From a beta proteobacterium AAP65 (GTDB taxonomy: Bacteria > Pseudomonadota > Gammaproteobacteria > Burkholderiales > Burkholderiaceae_C): a stretch of 64,000 bases of DNA. Where the stretch lies: the NCBI GenBank assembly GCA_001295865.1, contig LJHW01000044.1:1-64000 (forward strand). Direction: 5' to 3'. The notes beneath the pieces are model-generated. The model was not told the DNA's origin and searched no databases. It worked only from the letters and a program-made list of their open reading frames with translations. A program made the position numbers and the translations under genes. This document shows, piece by piece, positions 33,624 to 44,734 of the stretch. Every line of letters begins with the position of its first letter. Positions within the stretch are counted from its first letter, which is position 1.

Positions 33624-35030
33624 ATGGCTGAATTCAAGGAAGCGCCGGCTGGTTCGTCGCCGCTGACACAGACAACGGTGTGGCTGGAGAACCGTTTTCC
33701 GACGGCTTTTGCTGGCTACAAGCAGCACCTGTCCGAGTACTACGCACCGAAGAACTTCAACTTCTGGTACTTCTTCGGCAGCCTGTCGCTGCTGGTGCTG
33801 GTGATCCAGATCGTGACGGGCATCTTCCTCGTCATGCACTACAAGCCCGACGCGGCGAAGGCCTTCGAATCGGTCGAGTACATCATGCGTGATGTGCCCT
33901 GGGGCTGGCTGGTGCGTTACATGCACAGCACGGGCGCCAGTGCGTTTTTCGTCTGCGTCTACCTGCACATGTTCCGCGGGCTGATCTACGGCAGCTACAA
34001 GAAGCCACGTGAACTGGTCTGGATCTTCGGCTGCGCCATCTTCCTGTGCCTGATGGCCGAGGCCTTCATGGGCTACCTGCTGCCCTGGGGCCAGATGTCG
34101 TACTGGGGCGCGCAGGTGATCATCAACCTGTTCGCAGCCATCCCCTTCGTCGGTGAAGACCTCTCGCTGCTGATCCGCGGCGACTTCGTCGTCGGCGACG
34201 CCACGCTGAACCGCTTCTTCGCTTTCCACGTGATCGCGGTGCCGCTGGTGCTGCTCGGCCTGGTGGTGGCCCACCTGCTCGCGCTGCACGACGTGGGTTC
34301 AAACAACCCTGATGGCGTGGAGATCAAGGCCAAGAAAGATCCGAAGACCGGCATCCCGCTCGACGGCATTCCTTTCCACCCGTACTACACCGTGCACGAC
34401 ATCATGGGCGTGTCGGTGTTCCTGATGCTCTTCACGGCGGTGATCTTCTTCGCCCCGGAGATGGGCGGCTACTTCCTCGAGTACAACAACTTCATACCGG
34501 CCGACCCGCTGAAGACGCCGGCGCATATCGCCCCGGTCTGGTACTTCACGCCCTACTACTCGATGCTGCGTGCGGTGACCGATGACATGGTCAACGTGCT
34601 GGCCGCGCTGACGGCCCTGGCCGGCGTGCTGGCCTTCCTGAAGGGTGGCTTCACGGGCATCTGGAAGTGGGTGCCGCTGGGTGCGGCCATCGTCGGTGCC
34701 ATCCTGCTCAAGACCTTCGACGCCAAGTTCTGGGGTGTGGTCGTGATGGGTGTGGCCGTGCTGATCATGTTCCCGCTGCCCTGGCTGGACCGCAGCCCGG
34801 TGCGCAGCATCCGCTACCGGCCGAGCTGGAACAAGTGGCTCTACGCCGTGTTCGTCATCAACTTCTTCGTGCTGGGCTACCTGGGCATCAAGCCGCCGTC
34901 TGAGATCGGTACCCTGGTGTCGCAGGCCGGTACGCTGTTCTATTTCGGCTTCTTCCTGCTCATGCCCTGGTGGAGCCGCATCGGCGAGTTCAAGGCGGTG
35001 CCCGACCGCGTGACCTTCCAGCCCCACTGA
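33624..35030 (+). CDS. petB: Cytochrome b of the bc1 complex
   Basis: A 468-residue polytopic haem protein bearing the quinol-oxidising and quinone-reducing sites. Haem ligands lie in the MHSTGASAFFVCVYLHMFRG and FFAFHVIAVPLVLLGLVVAHLLALH helices. The Qo-site motif is present as PADPLKTPAHIAPVWYF (PEW appears as PVW). About eight to nine membrane segments are seen, and the length is longer than the mitochondrial form, as in other proteobacteria. It follows petA by 44 nt. Confidence 0.97.
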   Translation: MAEFKEAPAGSSPLTQTTVWLENRFPTAFAGYKQHLSEYYAPKNFNFWYFFGSLSLLVLVIQIVTGIFLVMHYKPDAAKAFESVEYIMRDVPWGWLVRYMHSTGASAFFVCVYLHMFRGLIYGSYKKPRELVWIFGCAIFLCLMAEAFMGYLLPWGQMSYWGAQVIINLFAAIPFVGEDLSLLIRGDFVVGDATLNRFFAFHVIAVPLVLLGLVVAHLLALHDVGSNNPDGVEIKAKKDPKTGIPLDGIPFHPYYTVHDIMGVSVFLMLFTAVIFFAPEMGGYFLEYNNFIPADPLKTPAHIAPVWYFTPYYSMLRAVTDDMVNVLAALTALAGVLAFLKGGFTGIWKWVPLGAAIVGAILLKTFDAKFWGVVVMGVAVLIMFPLPWLDRSPVRSIRYRPSWNKWLYAVFVINFFVLGYLGIKPPSEIGTLVSQAGTLFYFGFFLLMPWWSRIGEFKAVPDRVTFQPH

Positions 35031-35055
35031 CCGCGCGGCTTCAAGAAGAACATCC

Positions 35056-35841
35056 ATGATGAAGAATCTCATCCAAACGCTGCTGCGGGCTCTGACGGCT
35101 TCGCTCGTGCTGATCGGTGCGGCCCAGGCGGCCGGTGATGGCATCGCCTGGGACAAGTTCCCGTCCAAGCGTGTCAACGACATGGCGGCCCTCCAGAACG
35201 GCGCCAAGCTGTTCAGCAACTACTGCTTGAATTGCCACGCCGCCGGCTTCATGCGCTACAACCGGCTGCGCGACATCGGCCTGACCGAAGAGCAGATCAA
35301 GGACAACCTGATCTTCACCGGCGCCAAGGTCGGTGAGGTTATGCATGTGGCACTGCAGCCCAAGGACGCCAAAGAGTGGTTTGGCGGCGTGCCGCCAGAC
35401 CTGACGCTGATCGCGCGTTCGCGCTCGGCTGCGGGTAAGGGCACGGGTGCCGACTACATCTACACCTATCTGCGCACGTATTACCGCGACGAGACCAAGG
35501 CCACGGGCTGGAATAACGCCGCATTCCCGGGCGTGGGCATGCCGCACGTGCTGTGGGAGCTGCAGGGCCAGCAGCGTGCGGTGTACGCCGACGAAAAAGA
35601 CCCGCACGACGCTACCAAAACCGTGCAGGTGCTGAAGGGTTTTGAGCCCATCACGGCTGGCACCATGAACACGGCCGACTACAACAACGCCGTGGCTGAC
35701 TTGGTGGCTTATCTGCAGTGGATGGGCGAGCCGGTGCAGAGCAGCCGCGTGCGCCTGGGCGTTTGGGTGCTGATCTTCCTGGCGGGCTTCACCGTCATCG
35801 CGTGGCGTCTGAACGCTGCGTACTGGAAGGACATCAAGTAG
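35056..35841 (+). CDS. petC: Cytochrome c1 of the bc1 complex
   Basis: A 261-residue periplasmic c-type cytochrome. A signal peptide (about residues 1-25, ending GAAQA) leads to the CLNCH haem site (about 55-59). The sixth-ligand methionine is probably in the GMPHVLWELQG or VMHVAL region. A C-terminal membrane anchor (VWVLIFLAGFTVIAW) ends in AAYWKDIK. It starts 25 nt after petB and is followed by a strong terminator. Confidence 0.97.
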   Translation: MMKNLIQTLLRALTASLVLIGAAQAAGDGIAWDKFPSKRVNDMAALQNGAKLFSNYCLNCHAAGFMRYNRLRDIGLTEEQIKDNLIFTGAKVGEVMHVALQPKDAKEWFGGVPPDLTLIARSRSAAGKGTGADYIYTYLRTYYRDETKATGWNNAAFPGVGMPHVLWELQGQQRAVYADEKDPHDATKTVQVLKGFEPITAGTMNTADYNNAVADLVAYLQWMGEPVQSSRVRLGVWVLIFLAGFTVIAWRLNAAYWKDIK

Positions 35842-35881
35842 CGCGATCCGCCAGGCCCGGCCGTCTCGGCGGGGCCTGCAG

Positions 35882-35922
35882 CGCAGTGGGGGCAAAATGC
35901 ACCCACTGCGTTTTTGTTTTTT
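35882..35922 (+). terminator. Intrinsic terminator of petABC
   Basis: A 9-bp perfect stem (CGCAGTGGG at 35882-35890 and CCCACTGCG at 35902-35910) with an 11-nt loop is followed by a T-rich tract, TTTTTGTTTTTT. It separates petABC from sspA. Confidence 0.88.
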
Positions 35923-35948
35923 GAAGACATAACGAAAGGCCCCACGCC

Positions 35949-36560
35949 ATGATGGTGCTGTATTCCGGAACGACCTGCCCTTATTCGCACCGCTGCCGCT
36001 TCGTGCTGTTCGAGAAGGGCATGGACTTCGAGATCCGCGACGTGGACATCTTCGCCAAGCCCGAAGACATCGCGCTGATGAACCCGTACAACGAGGTGCC
36101 CATCCTGGTGGAGCGTGACCTCATCCTGTACGAGAGCCACATCATCAACGAGTACATCGACGAGCGCTTCCCGCACCCGCAGCTGATGCCCGGCGACCCG
36201 GTGGCGCGTGCACGTGTGCGCCTGTTCCTCTTCAACTTCGAGAAGGAACTGTTCAGCAACGTCAACCTGCTCGAAGGCCGTGGCGTCAAGGCCACCGAGA
36301 AACAGCTCGAGAAGGCCCGCGAACAGATCCGCGACCGCCTCACGCAACTGGCGCCCATCTTCCTGAAGAACAAGTACATGCTGGGTGACGACTTCAGCAT
36401 GCTCGACGTGGCGATCGCGCCGCTGCTGTGGCGCCTGGACTACTACGGCATCGACCTCAGCAAGAACGCGGTGCCGCTGCTGAAGTACGCCGAGCGCATC
36501 TTCTCGCGCCCGGCCTACATCGAGGCACTGACGCCTTCCGAGAAGGTGATGCGCAAGTGA
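35949..36560 (+). CDS. sspA: Stringent starvation protein A (GST-fold)
   Basis: A 203-residue RNA-polymerase-associated regulator with a glutathione-transferase fold. The thioredoxin-like N-terminal half has SGTTCPYSHRCRFVLFEKGM and the NPYNEVPILVERDLILYESHIINEYIDERFPHP stretch characteristic of SspA. The helical C-terminal half follows. In enterobacteria SspA binds RNA polymerase during starvation. Paired with sspB 22 nt downstream, as usual. Confidence 0.94.
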   Translation: MMVLYSGTTCPYSHRCRFVLFEKGMDFEIRDVDIFAKPEDIALMNPYNEVPILVERDLILYESHIINEYIDERFPHPQLMPGDPVARARVRLFLFNFEKELFSNVNLLEGRGVKATEKQLEKAREQIRDRLTQLAPIFLKNKYMLGDDFSMLDVAIAPLLWRLDYYGIDLSKNAVPLLKYAERIFSRPAYIEALTPSEKVMRK

Positions 36561-36582
36561 TGCGCGGCTGAGAACTGCCGAC

Positions 36583-37101
36583 ATGGCCGACACGCCTGAC
36601 AACCAGGGCACCTCGACCCGCCCCTATCTGCTGCGCGCGCTGCACGACTGGTGCACCGACAACGGCTTCACGCCCTACCTCGCGGTCTTCGTCGGGCCGG
36701 GTGTGCAGGTGCCGATGGAGTACGTGAAGAACAACGAGATCGTGCTAAACGTCGGTTTCGAGGCCACCTCGAGCTTGCAACTGGGCAACGAGTTCATCGA
36801 GTTCAAGGCGAGGTTCGGCGGTGTCTCCCGCGAGATCCGTGTGCCTGTCGACCACGTCGTGGCCATCTATGCCCGTGAAAACGGTCAGGGCATGGCCTTT
36901 CCGGTGCCGACCGACGCAGCGGCGCGCACCGGCGAGTCTGCCGCCGAGCCCGCTGCGCCACGTGGCCTGCGGCTCGCGAGCAGTGACAGCGACGAAGACA
37001 CGGCCCCCGCGGCCAGCGGTGACGGGCCGGCACCCGAGGCTCCCCCTGAGCCCCCCGGCCCGGCGCCCGGCGGCCGCCCGGCACTCAAGCGCGTCAAGTA
37101 G
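36583..37101 (+). CDS. sspB: ClpXP adaptor SspB
   Basis: A 172-residue adaptor that delivers ssrA-tagged proteins to ClpXP. The folded domain (about 12-108) has RPYLLRALHDWCTDNGFTPYL and the VPMEYVKNNEIVLNVGF stretch. After a long Ala/Pro/Glu-rich linker the protein ends GGRPALKRVK, the ClpX-docking tail. It follows sspA closely and is probably co-transcribed. Confidence 0.94.
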   Translation: MADTPDNQGTSTRPYLLRALHDWCTDNGFTPYLAVFVGPGVQVPMEYVKNNEIVLNVGFEATSSLQLGNEFIEFKARFGGVSREIRVPVDHVVAIYARENGQGMAFPVPTDAAARTGESAAEPAAPRGLRLASSDSDEDTAPAASGDGPAPEAPPEPPGPAPGGRPALKRVK

Positions 37102-37126
37102 CAGGCCCGCAGGGCCAGAGGCCTGC
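37101..37126. repeat. Hairpin between sspB and tRNA-Thr
   Basis: GCAGGCC (37101-37107) and GGCCTGC (37120-37126) can pair across a 12-nt loop right at the sspB stop. There is no T run, so it is at best a weak terminator. Confidence 0.3.
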
Positions 37127-37144
37127 GCAGCCAGCGGCACAGCC

Positions 37145-37150
37145 TAAAAT
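37145..37150 (+). promoter_or_regulatory. -10 box of tRNA-Thr
   Basis: TAAAAT (five of six matches to TATAAT) ends 8 nt before the first base of the tRNA, a normal distance for a tRNA promoter. No clear -35 hexamer is visible. Confidence 0.45.
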
Positions 37151-37158
37151 TCTCGAAC

Positions 37159-37234
37159 GCCGGCTTAGCTCAGTTGGTAGAGCACCCGCCTTGTAAGCGG
37201 AAGGTCTTCGGTTCGATTCCGAAAGCCGGCACCA
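37159..37234 (+). tRNA. tRNA-Thr (anticodon TGT)
   Basis: A 76-nt tRNA with encoded CCA. The acceptor stem pairs GCCGGCT with AGCCGGC. The D-arm contains GCTCAGTTGGTAGAGC, the anticodon TGT is at 37192-37194, reading ACA codons, and the T-arm contains GGTTCGATTCC. It stands alone between sspB and dciA. Confidence 0.96.
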
Positions 37235-37259
37235 ACCCCAGCGGCCCGTCTGGCGGGCT

Positions 37260-37571
37260 TCATGTCTGGCGTGGCAAGACTTTGACTTTCACGGCCAGGC
37301 CGTGCCCGTTCTGGCGCAGCAGCGCCTCCACAGCCGGCAGCAGCTGGCGCAGCTTGGCCGCCGCTGCGGCGTTGGCCACCAGCAGCACCCAGCCTTCGTC
37401 ATCAAGAGGGCCGGCCCGCACCACGCCACGCAGGCCAGCGGGCAGAACTTCGCCGGCCAGCGCCAGCAGCGCCTGGCTGGCGTGCACGCGCTGCAGCAGC
37501 CCGCTCAAGGTTTCGTTGCTGCCCAAGGCAGAAGCCAGGGCCAGGGCTGAGGTGGAGCCGGGTTGAGCCAT
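37260..37571 (-). CDS. dciA: DciA-like protein (DUF721), replicative helicase loading factor
   Basis: A 103-residue protein resembling the DUF721/DciA core: an amphipathic N-terminal helix (LSGLLQRVHASQALLALAGEVLP) followed by a beta-strand GWVLLVANAAAAAKLRQLLPAVEALL and a final strand VKVKVLP. DciA loads the DnaB helicase in the many bacteria that lack DnaC/DnaI. Position beside secA, as found for DUF721 genes in several proteobacteria, supports the call. It is divergent from secA across 289 nt. Confidence 0.72.
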   Translation of the reverse strand: MAQPGSTSALALASALGSNETLSGLLQRVHASQALLALAGEVLPAGLRGVVRAGPLDDEGWVLLVANAAAAAKLRQLLPAVEALLRQNGHGLAVKVKVLPRQT

Positions 37572-37860
37572 CGTCAGCCGAGTCTATCGGCCCACCTGGC
37601 CTCGGCAAGCCTGACCGGGCCCGGCACTCGCTGGGCGCTGGAAGGCGGGTGATAAACTGCCTCGCTTTGCTCGAAGCGCCCGAATCGTGGGCGAGTCTGC
37701 CGCCCAACGGTACGCAGAGGCGCCCCCCCGAACCCTGCGCTTGCAAGCGGCCCGCGTGGCCCCAGATAGCCCTGCCGCAGCCTTCACACCGCCTCGTCCG
37801 TGCGCCCTTTCGACAGGGCCACGCGGCGCCGGCCACCGCAACACGAGAACCCGACGCCGC

Positions 37861-40605
<2,745 letters not shown>

Positions 40606-40644
40606 CCGCCGGCCTGGGCCCGCGGCCCTGCTGCTGATGCACCA

Positions 40645-40666
40645 ACGGGGCCCCAAGGGGCCCCGT
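40645..40666. terminator. Hairpin after secA, possible terminator
   Basis: ACGGGGCCCC and GGGGCCCCGT form a perfect 10-bp inverted repeat with a 2-nt centre, about 40 nt after the secA stop. It is very stable but lacks a T run, so termination may be weak or rho-assisted. Confidence 0.5.
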
Positions 40667-40764
40667 CCACTTCCAGGGTTAACCACCCCCCGCAGCTGCG
40701 GGTTGTGACGCCTGGGGGCGCTGCCTATCGTCATCCATTGCCTGTCCCTTTCTGGAGGTGTGAC

Positions 40765-41424
40765 GTGACGATTCGACGAACCGCAGCCGGCTTGGCGCTG
40801 TGTGCCCTGGCGCTTGGAGCCCAGGCCAACACCGTGCTCTCCGAAAGTTTTGACAACGTGGCTGCTCTGCCCGCTTCGGGTTGGGCGCAGGTCAACTTGA
40901 GCGCCGCACCGGTCGGTCAGCCGTGGTTTCAAGGCAATGCCGGCATTTTCCCGGCTGCTTCGGGCGCGCCCAGCGCGTACGTCGCTGCCAACTTCCTGAG
41001 CACAAGCAGCGCAGCCGGCGCCGTCAGCAATTGGCTGATGACCCCGGAGATTTCTCTCGACAGCAGCAGCGTGCTGAGTTTCCTGATCCGTACAGCGGGT
41101 GACGGCTTCCTCGACAAGGTCGAAGTGCGTCTGAGCACCAGCGGCGCCAGCACCAACGTCGCCGACTTCTCGTCGGTGATCGGCAGCTTCCAGGCCTCGA
41201 CCGATACCGGTTGGGTCGGCCTCAGCTACACGCTCGGCAGCGTAGCCCTGCCCACGACGGGCCGTCTGGCCTTCCACTACATCGTCGACAGCGTTGCGAC
41301 GGCCGGCAACTACGTCGGCATCGATGATGTCGCCGTCACCTCCGCCATCCCGGAACCCGGGACCTGGCTCTTGATGGGTATGGGCGTGGCAGGTCTCCTG
41401 TTGCGTCGTCGTGTCACTGTTTGA
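40765..41424 (+). CDS. PEP-CTERM protein with a choice-of-anchor J-like domain
   Basis: A 219-residue secreted protein. The signal peptide ends near residue 21 (GAQA). The body (about 22-190) has SESFDNVAALPASGW and the NWLMTPEISLDSSSVLSFLIRT stretch, which resemble the choice-of-anchor J / cleaved-adhesin jelly-roll domain. The C-terminus is a standard exosortase signal: IPEPGTW (195-201), a hydrophobic segment and LLRRRVTV. GTG 40765 follows TGGAGGTG. It is the first gene of a tight three-gene cassette, with 13 nt to the next gene. Confidence 0.87.
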   Translation: MTIRRTAAGLALCALALGAQANTVLSESFDNVAALPASGWAQVNLSAAPVGQPWFQGNAGIFPAASGAPSAYVAANFLSTSSAAGAVSNWLMTPEISLDSSSVLSFLIRTAGDGFLDKVEVRLSTSGASTNVADFSSVIGSFQASTDTGWVGLSYTLGSVALPTTGRLAFHYIVDSVATAGNYVGIDDVAVTSAIPEPGTWLLMGMGVAGLLLRRRVTV

Positions 41425-41437
41425 AGGACCTCAAGAC

Positions 41438-41833
41438 ATGAAGCTTTCGTTCGTACGGTCGATCGGGGTCGCAGCCGCGGCCCTGGCCCTGGCGGGTGCT
41501 GCCCAGGCCCAGCATGTGGAAGTGCGTTCCGATGGGGCGGCCAAGGCCCGCGCCACCATGGAGGCCTCGATGAAGGCCGCCGCGCGTGGGCAGAAGGTCG
41601 GCATGCTCACCGGCAAGCTGAACCCGCAGCCGCAGAAGCTGCCGGGCGGCGCTGTTGCGCAGGAACTTGACGCCACGACCATGGTGTATTCCGTGGCCCG
41701 CATCAATGCTGACGGCGTGGTGGAGATGGTCTGCGTGAACGGCTCAGAAGCCGCTGCCCAGGCACTGAAGGCCCCGGCCTTCGCCAAGCGCGTGAGCCAA
41801 CTGTCCAAGGAGCAGACCCATGTCAGCAAGTAA
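41438..41833 (+). CDS. Small exported protein between a PEP-CTERM gene and a metalloprotease gene
   Basis: A 131-residue protein with a clear Sec signal peptide (ends AGAAQAQ, about residue 25) and a mature part rich in Ala, Lys and Gln, including MVYSVARINADGVVEMVCVNG. It has a single cysteine in the mature part. I do not recognise it firmly; I recall database families of small proteins encoded just after PEP-CTERM genes, and this could be one. The overlap with the protease gene by 14 nt suggests coupled production, so an inhibitor, chaperone or substrate role is conceivable, but this is inference. Confidence 0.75.
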   Translation: MKLSFVRSIGVAAAALALAGAAQAQHVEVRSDGAAKARATMEASMKAAARGQKVGMLTGKLNPQPQKLPGGAVAQELDATTMVYSVARINADGVVEMVCVNGSEAAAQALKAPAFAKRVSQLSKEQTHVSK

Positions 41834-43301
41834 GCGCTTCAGCCTCCAGGCGCTGGTCGGCGCGGCCGCTCTGGCCGGCGGTTTGGTCGCGGCGGGCCAG
41901 GCCCAGGCCGCCGCCACGATCATCATCAACAACATCAACGCACCGGGCGTCGGTTTCAACGACCCGACGCCGGCGGCCCCCGTGGGCGGCAATACCGGAA
42001 CCACCATCGGTGAACAGCGCCTGATCGCCTTCACCTATGCGGCCAACATCTGGGGCAGCACGCTCACCAGCACGCAGCCCATCATCATCAACGCGCAGTT
42101 CACCGCGCAGACCTGCACCGCCACAAGTGGCGTGCTGGGCAGCGCAGGCGCGACGCAGATCTTCCGCAACTTCGCCAACGCGCCGAAGACCGACACCTGG
42201 TACAGCTATGCCCTGGCCAACCGCATTGCGGGCACCTACCTGGGCACGGCCAACGCGCCGCAGATCAACTCCAACTTCAACGCCAACCTCGGCACCCCGG
42301 GTTGTCTGGAGGCTTCGGGCTGGTACTACGGCCTCGACAGCAACCAGGGCACGTTGATCGACTTCGTGGCCGTGTTGCAGCACGAGATGGGTCACGGTCT
42401 GGGTTTCCAGACCTTCACCAACGGCAGCACCGGTGCGCAGAACGGTGGCTTCCCGGCGATCTGGGACCACTTCCTGTTCGGCACCACGGCAGGCAAGCTG
42501 TGGAAGGACATGACCAACGCCGAGCGCGCGGCTTCTGCCATCAGCGTCAACGGTCTGGTGTGGACCGGCGCCAACGTCACGGCAGCGATCCCCAGCGTGC
42601 TGCGCATGGGCCAGGCCGCCATCGTCGTGGGCGGCGCCGGCGCGGGCAGCGCAGCGGGTACCTACATCGCTGGTGATTCATCGCTCGGCCCGGCCATCCT
42701 CGGACCGTCCATCAGCGGCCAGATCATGCCGGTGGTGGAACAAGGCGCCGGCACCGGCGCAGGCTGCCTCCCGTTCAGCGATGCCAACACGCGTGCCGTC
42801 AACGGCAACATCGCACTGATCGACCGGGGTGTCTGCGGCTTTGCCATCAAGGCCAAGAACGCGCAGAACGCCGGCGCCATCGGGGTGATCATCGTCAACA
42901 ACGCGGCGGGCGTTCTGGCCCCGGGCGGTTCCGATGCCACGGTCACCATCCCGGTGCTGGGCATCACGCAGGCCGATGGCGTGATCATCAAGTCGGCGCT
43001 GAACACCCGTTCGCGGGCCCGTTCGGGCGTGACCGGCAGCTTCACGGTTTTCGGCACGCAGTACACCGGTGCCGACCCGCTGGGCCGGGCGTTGATGTAC
43101 GCCCCGAACCCCTTCCAGGGCGGTTCGTCGGTGTCGCACTTCGACGTGACGATGTTCCGCAATCAGCTGATGGAGCCGGCGATCAACCCCGACCTGACGC
43201 AATCGGTGCTGCCGCCCATCGACCTGACCTACCGCCTGTTCCAGGACATCGGTTGGGAAGTGGGCCCCAACCCGCCGGCGCCGACGCGCGGCGCCCGCTG
43301 A
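41820..43301 (+). CDS. Secreted PA-domain zinc metalloprotease
   Basis: A 493-residue exported protein. The signal peptide ends near residue 31 (GQAQAA). A zincin motif HEMGHGLGF (188-196) gives two zinc-binding histidines and the catalytic Glu189. A protease-associated (PA) domain follows at about 300-410, with IALIDRGVCGFAIKAKNAQNAGAIGVIIVNN as signature. The end FQDIGWEV followed by a Pro-rich tail has no PEP-CTERM or lipobox, so the enzyme is probably released. AAGGAG precedes ATG 41820, inside the end of the small exported gene. Confidence 0.87.
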   Translation: MSASKRFSLQALVGAAALAGGLVAAGQAQAAATIIINNINAPGVGFNDPTPAAPVGGNTGTTIGEQRLIAFTYAANIWGSTLTSTQPIIINAQFTAQTCTATSGVLGSAGATQIFRNFANAPKTDTWYSYALANRIAGTYLGTANAPQINSNFNANLGTPGCLEASGWYYGLDSNQGTLIDFVAVLQHEMGHGLGFQTFTNGSTGAQNGGFPAIWDHFLFGTTAGKLWKDMTNAERAASAISVNGLVWTGANVTAAIPSVLRMGQAAIVVGGAGAGSAAGTYIAGDSSLGPAILGPSISGQIMPVVEQGAGTGAGCLPFSDANTRAVNGNIALIDRGVCGFAIKAKNAQNAGAIGVIIVNNAAGVLAPGGSDATVTIPVLGITQADGVIIKSALNTRSRARSGVTGSFTVFGTQYTGADPLGRALMYAPNPFQGGSSVSHFDVTMFRNQLMEPAINPDLTQSVLPPIDLTYRLFQDIGWEVGPNPPAPTRGAR

Positions 43302-43322
43302 TCACCACAGCGCATGCCAGCA

Positions 43323-43375
43323 GCCCCGGCCGCCAGCCGGGGCCACCCGAGAACCCCGCCCCGGCGGGGTTTTTT
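43323..43375 (+). terminator. Tandem hairpins and intrinsic terminator after the metalloprotease gene
   Basis: A first hairpin GCCCCGGC/GCCGGGGC (43323-43343) is followed by a second, AACCCCGCC/GGCGGGGTT (43352-43371), that runs into six T. The second is a good rho-independent terminator and ends the PEP-CTERM cassette. Confidence 0.85.
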
Positions 43376-43414
43376 CATGGGCTCGGCCCAGGTGTCTGCG
43401 CCAGGGGCCCTCAC

Positions 43415-43420
43415 TACAAT
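43415..43420 (+). promoter_or_regulatory. -10 box of argJ
   Basis: TACAAT (five of six matches to TATAAT) lies 38 nt before the argJ start and just after the terminator of the previous operon. No clear -35 hexamer is seen. Confidence 0.4.
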
Positions 43421-43458
43421 CTGCGGCCCTTAGCCCCTGCACCCCGCTGCGAGACGCC

Positions 43459-44688
43459 ATGCCCGTGAACCTGTCGGCCCCAGATCCCCTCAGCCTGCTG
43501 CCCGTGCCCGGGGTGCAGATCGGTGTGACCATGGCCGGTGTGCGCAAGGCCAACCGCCGCGACCTGGTCGTGTTCGCGCTCGCCGAGGGCAGTCTGGTCG
43601 CCGGCGTCTTCACGAACAACCGCTTCTGCGCCGCCCCGGTGCAGCTGTGCCGCGAGCACCTGGCCGCTTCGCCGGCCGTGCGGGCGCTGGTGGTGAATAC
43701 CGGCAATGCCAACGCCGGCACGGGGGCCGACGGCCTCGTCCGCGCGCGCCGCACCTGCGCGACGCTGGCCGGCCTGATGGGCCTGCAGCCTGCGCAAGTG
43801 CTCCCTTTTTCCACCGGCGTGATCATGGAAACGCTGCCGGTGGAGCGCATCGAGGCCGGACTGCCCGCCGCCCTGGCCGCGCTGCAGCCGGCCGCCTGGG
43901 GCGAAGCCGCACTGGGCATCATGACGACCGACACCCTGCCCAAGGCCGCCTCGCGCCAGGTGCAGTTGGGCGGCCGCACCGTCACGCTCACCGGCATCAG
44001 CAAGGGCGCCGGCATGATCCGCCCGAACATGGCCACGATGCTGGGCTTCCTGGCCACCGACGCGGTGATCGATGCCGCGGCGCTGCAGGCGCTGGCCCGC
44101 CTTGCGGCCGACGCCAGCTTCAACCGCATCACCATCGACGGCGACACCTCCACGAACGACAGCTTCGTGCTGATGGCCACGCAGCAGGCCGGCCATGCGT
44201 GCATCACCTCCCTGGATTCGGCGGATGGGCAGGCGCTGGCTGCGGCCGTGGTCTCGCTCTCGCAAGAATTGGCCCAGGCCATCGTGCGCGACGGCGAAGG
44301 CGCCACCAAGTTCATCACCGTGCAGGTGGAAGGCGGGCGCGACGAGGCCGAATGCAAGCTGGCTGCCTACGCCATCGCGCACAGCCCGCTCGTGAAGACC
44401 GCTTTTTTCGCCAGCGACCCCAACCTCGGCCGCATCCTGGCCGCCGTGGGTTACGCCGGCATCGGCGATCTCGACCAGGGCCTGATCGACCTGCATCTCG
44501 ACGAGGTGCACGTCGTCACCCAGGGCGGCCGCCACCCCGCCTACCGCGAAGAAGACGGCCAGCGCGTGATGAAACAGGCCGAGATCACCGTGCGGGTGCA
44601 CCTGCACCGCGGCCCGGCCGCGGCCACGGTGTGGACCTGCGACCTGTCTCACGACTACGTGAGCATCAACGCCGACTACCGTTCATGA
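43459..44688 (+). CDS. argJ: Bifunctional ornithine acetyltransferase / N-acetylglutamate synthase ArgJ
   Basis: A 409-residue Ntn-type enzyme of arginine synthesis that transfers acetyl from N-acetylornithine to glutamate. The precursor cleaves itself before the threonine of KGAGMIRPNMATMLGF (about 182-197), giving alpha and beta chains. TNNRFCAAPV, NTGNANAGTG and the C-terminal end DLSHDYVSINADYRS are typical. The neighbours are unrelated to arginine. Confidence 0.96.
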   Translation: MPVNLSAPDPLSLLPVPGVQIGVTMAGVRKANRRDLVVFALAEGSLVAGVFTNNRFCAAPVQLCREHLAASPAVRALVVNTGNANAGTGADGLVRARRTCATLAGLMGLQPAQVLPFSTGVIMETLPVERIEAGLPAALAALQPAAWGEAALGIMTTDTLPKAASRQVQLGGRTVTLTGISKGAGMIRPNMATMLGFLATDAVIDAAALQALARLAADASFNRITIDGDTSTNDSFVLMATQQAGHACITSLDSADGQALAAAVVSLSQELAQAIVRDGEGATKFITVQVEGGRDEAECKLAAYAIAHSPLVKTAFFASDPNLGRILAAVGYAGIGDLDQGLIDLHLDEVHVVTQGGRHPAYREEDGQRVMKQAEITVRVHLHRGPAAATVWTCDLSHDYVSINADYRS

Positions 44689-44734
44689 CGTCCCCCCGCC
44701 CCGGCGGCGGTGGCGTGAAGGGGCGCCCCTGCCG

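Noticed and set aside
43255..43301. A lost PEP-CTERM tail on the PA-domain metalloprotease
   Set aside because: No PEP motif or hydrophobic segment appears in any frame after the stop, and the terminator follows directly, so frameshift loss is not supported.
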